DNA from: Culex pipiens pallens
Taxonomy: Eukaryota; Arthropoda; Insecta; Diptera; Culicidae
Reading direction: 5' to 3'
Assembly (NCBI RefSeq): GCF_016801865.2
Contig: NC_068938.1
Span: forward strand, 136,442,998-136,506,997
Length of the DNA: 64,000 nucleotides
The first letter of the stretch is position 1, and each line of letters starts with the position of its first letter. Positions 58,201-64,000 of the stretch are shown here, one piece after another. Under the pieces are notes generated by a model, which worked only from the letters and a program-made list of their open reading frames with translations, made no database searches and was not told where the DNA came from. Both the position numbers and the translations under genes were made by a program.

Positions 58201-58639
58201 TCTGTTGGTTTTTGGTTGTTCAAATTGTTCGAAAATATTTGCAATAATTGTAAGCAACCTTGTTGCAACAACTTTTCTTCCCAGCTCGAGCAACAGTGTC
58301 TCCAAACTAAATCTATTTTTAACCCAAATTTCCCCACCATAAACTCTACTTAAACACTGCACTGAATCCCCAGCCACATTCGCCAAACCGACTCAGTTCG
58401 GCAACAGTATGCAGCCAAAGTGCTGAAATTCGCAGCTTAGAGCCGGAGAGATACCGGAAACGAAATTGCAACATAAATTTCCCTCGCAGCTTTTCGGGTG
58501 CGGATACTTTTGCCGGTGCATTTTCTGCAACTTTGCAAACCTCCACTTTCCTCAGCCAGACTTGAGCCAAATGTATAAATTTGGAAGGCACTCGCATATT
58601 TTACGGTTTTCAGCTTCTTTTGCGAAGCCATACGAAATG
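58201..58639. other. unique stretch, no gene recognised
   Basis: Non-repetitive sequence between the heptamer tract and the GGGTA element. Minus-strand frames 58346-58631 overlap one another and are not recognisable. Confidence 0.4.
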
Positions 58640-59971
58640 TAGGGTATTTTAACCATTAGTGGACCCCCTAGTAGAGCCGAAGCACATTTTTCACAAATTT
58701 TCAATATTTTAAGCACTTTTTCATAACCCTTTGTACAAAACAATGAAATCTGAAGTCTTTTGAACAATTTTGACAATTTGTTTCATCAGTTATTTGTTTT
58801 TGAGCAGAAAATGAGCCATTTGAAAAAAAAGTTTTTTTGCCTTGTTATGGACCCCTTTTCCTATAGTGGACCCGGGTCCATAATCCGATTGTGGACCCGG
58901 GTCCACTATAGGCAAACTGTTATTTTTATACCAAATTTAACCGATATTTGATGTTTTTATGCATGGTGTAGGTCTAATGATAGATATAATGAATAAAAGA
59001 TGGATTTTGCTCACTTTTCATTATAAACAAATATGTTTTGTTAACAAATTTGGCTTTAAACAACAAAAAACCTAACAGACATTTAAAAACATTTATTTCC
59101 GAAAAAGATCAGAGAAAACGTTTCAAAAACTACTATAAACATAAAAATAATTAAAAAAAAAGTAATCTTGATGCAAATTTTTCCATATTAATTACATAAA
59201 TGGTTGACCGAAACTAAATAATAGATTTCTTTACAGTTGCTGATAAAATCACGCATGTTTATTTAAAAAAATGTTTTGTTATTGATTTATTATTATAAAA
59301 TATCATTTCAAACTGCATTTATGATGCTTCAGTTAAGTACAATCAACTATAGTTTTGATAAATTATAATTTTTTACGGCTTCAGCATTTTTGGTACTTTT
59401 AACATGAAAACAGCTATATTTATACTCATAATTGAAAAAAATATGCGTTTAGGTTGATAACAACAAGCATTTATTGTATGTTTTAGAGAAACATTTGCTT
59501 GAATACACAGTTTTCTTCATTTTTGAAGGTTAAATTAACAGGGGTCCACTTTTGGAAAAGTTTGGATTTCGTTGTCCTATATTGGACCCCCCTAATTTTT
59601 GCTCGAAAATGGCAGTTCTTCGCTTTATTTTAGTAAAGATCCTTAAACTTACATTATTTCGACTTGCTGAAGTTAAATAATCAGTTAAAAAATGATTGGA
59701 TGGTTAATTCAATCATAAAATATAAATGCAGTTTTGTTGTGAAAATGCTAGTGGCCATGGCTGATTTCAGATATCGAACTCAAAACACTTATTTTGGTGA
59801 AAAGGAAATTTCAATGTCAGTCAACATTGTTTTAAATGATGCTGAACATGCCAAATAAAAGATTTGTAGACAACAACAAGCTTGAAATTGTGATTTTATT
59901 GAATTTTTCATCAAAAACCCTTCAGAGGGTCCACTATAGGAAAGGGGTCCACTAATGGATAACGTACCCTA
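58640..59971. mobile_element. ~1.33 kb TA-flanked non-autonomous element
   Basis: The left end TAGGGTATTTTAACCATTAG and the right end, on the opposite strand, TAGGGTACGTTATCCATTAG continue into TGGACCCC. The border TA on each side fits a Tc1/mariner-like TA duplication. GTGGACC words recur inside, including a strong 53-bp inverted repeat at 58860-58912 and GGGGTCCACTTTTGG near 59541. The interior is AT-rich, with only short frames (59664-59858, plus) and no transposase. Confidence 0.8.
58860..58912. repeat. compound palindrome with two GGACCCGGGTCC cores
   Basis: 20-bp perfect arms CCTATAGTGGACCCGGGTCC and its inverse are separated by ATAATCCGATTGT. Each arm also contains the self-complementary 12-mer GGACCCGGGTCC. 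The arms repeat the GTGGACC/CCTATAG words of the host element's own termini. Confidence 0.85.
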
Positions 59972-60796
59972 GTCGTCGGTTTTCGGCGAGAAGAACTGTG
60001 ACAGCAGTTTTCTTCTGGGTGACAACCTCCCCCCTTCTTGGCAAGGTAGTTACTGTCACACTGATGGAAATTTAAGTACGAACCTCGTTGGCGGAAAATG
60101 GCTGGAGTATTTATCGCGAAAACCCGGGACTGAATTCGAGGTCACGCAAAGATAATTCGATTTGGGGTCCGAAACCACGACCTCCGAGTTTGTTAAAACT
60201 GGTTCACATTGCGACCTGAATCTTTCAACGGATTTCTTAAGATTTCACAGCATCTTCAACAGAACCGGATCTCAAACTGGACCGAAAGCAGTGTTCCCCT
60301 TTAAGAAAGCAAAAATAAAAAACTACCCTCCCTAGTGGGAAAATAATCTAAAATCAACTTCATCCCTTAGGCGACCAGTTCAGTTTGTTCTGCTCGAAAG
60401 GAGTCCTCTTCGAATGCTAAAATTTTCCCTGGCACCCTGCTGTCTCATGAAATTTGGACAATGTCCTGCGTTCGTTGGACCGACCCAAAGTAATGGAATA
60501 AAATATTCAATAACAGATATTATCTCCCCAGGTGTGCTGCGATGGCCTCCTGTTTTGGGTAGTGTTTCTTCCCTCGCTGACCTAAGGTCAATATGTTTGT
60601 GCCCCCGTCGATATCTCCGGACGACCACGGCCGGACGCACACCCCGATGCTAACGGACAAAGTGGTACCGTGACTTTGCGTCTTTGGAATTTAGTCAAGA
60701 CTTTTTCGTCTTCAAGAATTCTAGATTAAATTTTCAAAAGGTCATATATGCATAAGAAACCCATGACGGAAATATAATCTAGAATTACTGAATTCA
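59972..60796. other. unique stretch leading into 21-bp array
   Basis: Non-repetitive, except that 60669-60720 holds loose seeds of the next array (CTTTGCGTCTTTGG, GTCAAGACTTTTTCGTCTTC). The minus-strand frame 60380-60640 and its plus-strand shadow lack domains. Confidence 0.5.
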
Positions 60797-61145
60797 GGAC
60801 TTGGTGTCTTTTCGTCAAGACTTGGTGTCTTTTCGTCAAGACTTGGTGTCTTTTCGTCAAGACTTGGTGTCTTTTCGACAAGACTTGGTGTCTTTTCGTC
60901 ATGACTTGGTGTCTTTTCGTCAAAACTTGGTGTCTTTTCGTCAAGACTTGGTGTCTTTTCGTCAAGACTTGGTGTCTTTTCGTCAAGACTTGGTGTCTTT
61001 TCGTCAAGACTTGGTGTCTTTTCGTCAAGACTTGGTGTCTTTTCGTCAAGACTTGGTGTCTTTTCGTCAAGACTTGGTGTCTTTTCGTCAAGACTTGGTG
61101 TCTTTTCGTCAAGACTTGGTGTCTTTTCGTCAAGACTTGTCGTCT
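60797..61145. repeat. 21-bp minisatellite with core TTGGTGTCTTTTCGTC, about 16-17 copies
   Basis: A near-perfect 21-bp unit of GACTTGGTGTC plus TTTTCGTCAA, with single-base variants (CGACAAG, CGTCATG, GTCAAAAC) in the first third. 61146-61200 is a decayed edge with AGACTCGGCGTCTT and TTGACGTCTC words. Because 21 is divisible by three, frames are open on both strands as heptapeptide repeats (SFRQDLV; QVLTKRH; SLDEKTP). I treat these as by-products. Confidence 0.96.
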
Positions 61146-63045
61146 TGTCAAGACTCGGCGTCTTAAAAAATTTGGCATCGTCAAGTTTTGACGTCTCAAG
61201 ATTTTGAACGTTAAAATTCACTCCAACTCACAGTCACAAGCCACATGTGTACGATCTTTTCGATAACTTTCGGATGTCGTGCTTAAACGGCATCGTCTCT
61301 TCTTGGAAAAGGGTCAACCCTTGTGCGGTAGGACTCCCCGCACTCTAACCAACTTAGAGAGTGCTTGCCGAGAATTCAGTTTTGTGACTGCGTATGTGTG
61401 TGTGGTTTCCCCCACTCGGAGAAGTAATGAGCCTGAAGTTCGAATAAATTCGAATTATTTTCAGTGAATTAGATTAAATTGCTTTCGGTGTTAATAGGCT
61501 TAGGAAAGGGTCGATATCTGGGAGCTGTTGCTCTTCCGGGAACAATGTGTGTGACCCTGGTTGAGGGGTTATCTGGAATAGGGTTATTTGGAACAATTGA
61601 GCGGAAGGTCAAATCGGGGGTCGCCGATATTCTCCAGATTAGGTTACTGAAAAATTGTCGAACTCCAAAAATCGTGAGAATCTCAAATTCCAATTTCCGA
61701 TGTGACAACTGCGGTTGATCTCAATTTTCCGCTCGATTTAGTTGAGCGTCTCCTTGCATTGCACATTTTACAATTGATGCCATCGGCTGCCCGCGGGTGA
61801 CTTCTGATCCTGGACGGAGGGAAAAATGAATGAGACCGTCGGATTGGATAACAATGGGACATAAATACCCCTTTAGGGGCAAACGCAGTGCATCTGATGA
61901 GGAGTGGGAGTCCTTTGGGTAGTGGTGACACGGCAGGAAGTATTAGCATGGCATCACCCCAGGACACCGCCCGCCTGCCTTCCCAAGCCCAGTTGGCATT
62001 GAAGGTCTCGGAAAATTGATGTTGGACGGTACGTTTGTTGCCTCCGGGACATATTGGGTGCAGCATCAGGATTGCATTTGGCACTGCTGGACAGCGCAGC
62101 AAGATGAAGGTGGATATCATTTACATCTTAATGCGGCATGTGGACTCCTACTGGGTTTGGAACAAAGGATGAGGTCGGCTCAGAGGTTCCGCCATGTTTT
62201 TGAGTAGGTACTTACTGAAAAGACTTTGTAGAATGCGATAATTACCTGCAAAGAAGAAGAAAACATTTGTTTAATACATTTGAAATTGAAAACTGTTGCA
62301 ACACTTGGCAACTGTTGCAACGCCTGTGACTTTTGCAACATTTTGTGAGATTTGCAATACTTAAGATTTATTCAGAAGTTTGAGAACTCCAGGCCCCCGT
62401 CACAGAGTAGCAATGACAAAAGCCTACATCTAGGCGACTCCAAGTTAGGGTATAAATTTGCAAATCCTTCACCACGAAATGGACTCCCGCATGCCCGCCA
62501 GGAATGTCACGGCGACCAACGCGCGCCAGAGATAGTGTCAGAAGAAGAATGTGTCATTCACATATTAACAATCAAGCGGGACATTATTTACGACGCGCCT
62601 GTAGTTATGCACGCCAGCCCAAATCCGATAAATAAAACATAATCCGGCAAAATGTAAATATGATTAACTCCCGGTCCCTTTAATTGTAAACAGAGAGAGA
62701 GAGCGTCCACGTGCCCTGCAGGGGAGACAATGGGCGCGAGTTATGATTTACGATCCCGGCGGGAAGAGGAGAGTGGACTCATATTGGTCACCGGATTCCG
62801 GGGCGGATGCACTTTGTTTGATTTTGAACTTCAGTAATCAAAGTGGCAAAAAATCGTCCCTCAGCCGGTCCCGCGAGATGGGAGGGATGTGGACAGTGGT
62901 CGCGCGGAAATTGCCGGCAAACGGGCACTTCCGGGATGCGTGGAGGAAGGACAATGCATATGTTGACTGTTGTGACAGGTCTGTGTCCAGTCAGCTGAGC
63001 TTATGAGTCGATTGACTGTACTCTGACTGTTGAAAAATTAAAATT
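61146..63045. other. unique stretch; longest non-repeat open frame of the window
   Basis: Contains the 145-codon minus-strand open frame 61683-62120 and the plus-strand frame 62352-62642 (96 codons), neither with recognisable domains. 62280-62360 has GTTGCAAC-rich words. 62690-62702 is an AGAG run. Unique, locally GC-rich sequence. Confidence 0.4.
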
Positions 63046-63950
63046 TTTCAAGAGCTGTTATTGTCTCCTGACTGACTGTTGTCGTCCCCTGGCTGACTGT
63101 TGTCGTCTCCTGACTTACTGTTGTCGTCTCCTGACTGACTGTTGTCGTCCCCTGACTGACTGTTGTCGTCTCCTGACTTACTGTTGTCGTCTCCTGACTG
63201 ACTGTTGTCGTCTCCTGACTGATTGTTGTCATTTCGTGACTGACTGTTGTCGTTTCCTAACTGACTGGTGTCGTCTCCTGACTGATTGTTTGCGTCATGT
63301 GACCGACGGTTGTCGTCTCATGACTGATTGTTGTCGTCTCCTAACTGACTGTTGTCGTCTCCCGACTGACTGTTGTCGTCTCCCGACTGACTGTTGTCGT
63401 CTCCCGACTGACTGTTGTCGTCTCCTGACTGACTGTTGTCGTCTCCCGACTGACTGTTGTCGTCTCCTGACTGACTGTTGTCGTCTACTGACTGACTGTT
63501 GTCGTCTCCCGACTGACTGTTGTCGTCTCCTGATTGACTGGTGTCGTCTCCTGACTGACTGGTGTCGTCTCCTGACTGATTGTTGTCGTCTCCCGACTGA
63601 CTGTTGTCGTCTCCCGACTGATTGTTGTCGTCTCCTGACTGACTGTTGTCGTCTCCTGACTGACTGTTGTCGTCTCCCGACTGACTGTTGTCGTCTCCCG
63701 ACTGACTGTTGTCGTCTCCCGACTGACTGTTGTCGTCTCCCGACTGACTGTTGTCGTCTCCCGACTGACTGTTGTCGTCTCCTGACTGACTGTTGTCGTC
63801 TCCTGACTGACTGTTGTCGTCTCCTGACTGACTGTTGTCGTCTCCTGACTGACTGTTGTCGTCTCCTGACTGACTGTTGTCGTCTCCTGACTGACTGTTA
63901 TCGTCTCCCGACTGACTGTTGTCGTCTCCTGACTATCTGTTATTTCTTGA
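63046..63950. repeat. 21-bp minisatellite with core CTGACTGTTGTCGTCTCC, about 42 copies
   Basis: The unit is a 21-mer ending CTGACTGTTGTCGTCTCC and beginning TGA. The main variants are TCTCCTGAC versus TCTCCCGAC, and TGGTGTCG versus TGTTGTCG. Variants come in blocks: six CCCGAC units in a row around 63665-63770, then CCTGAC units to 63900. Plus-strand and minus-strand frames run nearly the whole length because 21 is divisible by three (CCRLLTD and TTTVSQE heptads). No signal peptide or non-repeat domain is attached. Confidence 0.96.
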
Positions 63951-64000
63951 CTGTAGTCGTAGTTAGTGAAGTCCGTAATTGTAATCACTGACCCTTCTGT

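Noticed and set aside
60726..61221. Long minus-strand frames of 157-159 codons with heptad repeats
   Set aside because: They are the 21-bp minisatellite read in two frames; the plus strand is equally open. No non-repeat domain is attached.
61683..62120. 145-codon minus-strand frame in unique sequence
   Set aside because: It is the longest non-repeat frame, but no domain, signal peptide or family resemblance is visible, and frames of this size are expected in GC-richer stretches of a 64 kb window. RNA evidence would be needed.
63236..63991. 251-codon plus-strand open frame
   Set aside because: It consists almost wholly of a 21-bp tandem repeat, and a 21-bp period keeps frames open by arithmetic. 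The minus strand is also open over much of the same stretch.

Overview
This window looks like gene-free, repeat-dominated euchromatin from a mosquito. I favour a culicine, probably Culex, from tRNA-derived SINEs, long-inverted-repeat elements and hAT/Tc1-like non-autonomous transposons of a kind I associate with culicine genomes; I could not run a repeat-library search to confirm this. I found no protein-coding exon, tRNA, rRNA or ncRNA gene I would defend. Long open frames lie mostly inside tandem repeats whose period, or a small multiple of it, is divisible by three, so they carry no coding evidence. The window could be intergenic or inside a very large intron.

Layout. 1-1.79 kb is unique sequence. 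1.79-2.77 kb is a ~155-bp-period array built on GGGGCGCTT. After a ~0.5 kb unique island, 3.28-5.96 kb holds a 71-bp-period array carrying the same word on the opposite strand. 7.98-8.74 kb is a hAT-type non-autonomous element with an 8-bp target duplication. 8.75-10.1 and 14.8-15.15 kb are degenerate arrays of TGGCAACACTG in opposite orientations. Between them are an AAGATTTG octamer array, a 190-bp MITE and a ~1.36 kb foldback element. 20.2-21.9 kb is a GTTGAACAT array. 22.7-29.2 kb is a district of GAGACAA arrays: inverted arms, a ~580-bp tandem duplication, and an eight-copy 150-bp satellite with alternating A/B monomers. 30.2-34.6 kb is a 19-bp CAAGTGTTG array, split by an island and by a MITE. 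36.2 kb (MITE), 38.5 kb (possible element), 39.7 kb (foldback arm) and 41.4 kb (SINE) are dispersed insertions.

42.3-55.4 kb is the most unusual region. It is a satellite district whose monomers, about 160 bp apart, each carry a small hairpin of GAGACGCTTA and TAAGCGTCTC arms. Hairpins also bracket a long array in which only AGCGTCTC-type words remain. The district is broken by unique islands and by a ~3.0 kb hAT-type element (47399-50390, TSD GTTAGTAA) that itself contains a nested MITE and about 146 copies of the octamer AAGAATTT. A GGGCGCTTA/TAAGCGCCC hairpin just outside that element links this district to the GGGGCGCTT arrays at the start of the window.

55.4-64 kb contains CAGACGTTA repeats, a 7-mer minisatellite, a 1.33 kb TA-flanked element with GGACCC-rich palindromes, and two 21-bp minisatellites (60.8-61.15 and 63.05-63.95 kb).

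The general picture is that each satellite family occupies its own neighbourhood of about 1-13 kb. Short keywords (8-11 bp) are kept while spacers drift, and arrays alternate in orientation around unique islands. No gene pathway can be reconstructed here. The biology, if any, lies in array structure, transcription or protein binding.
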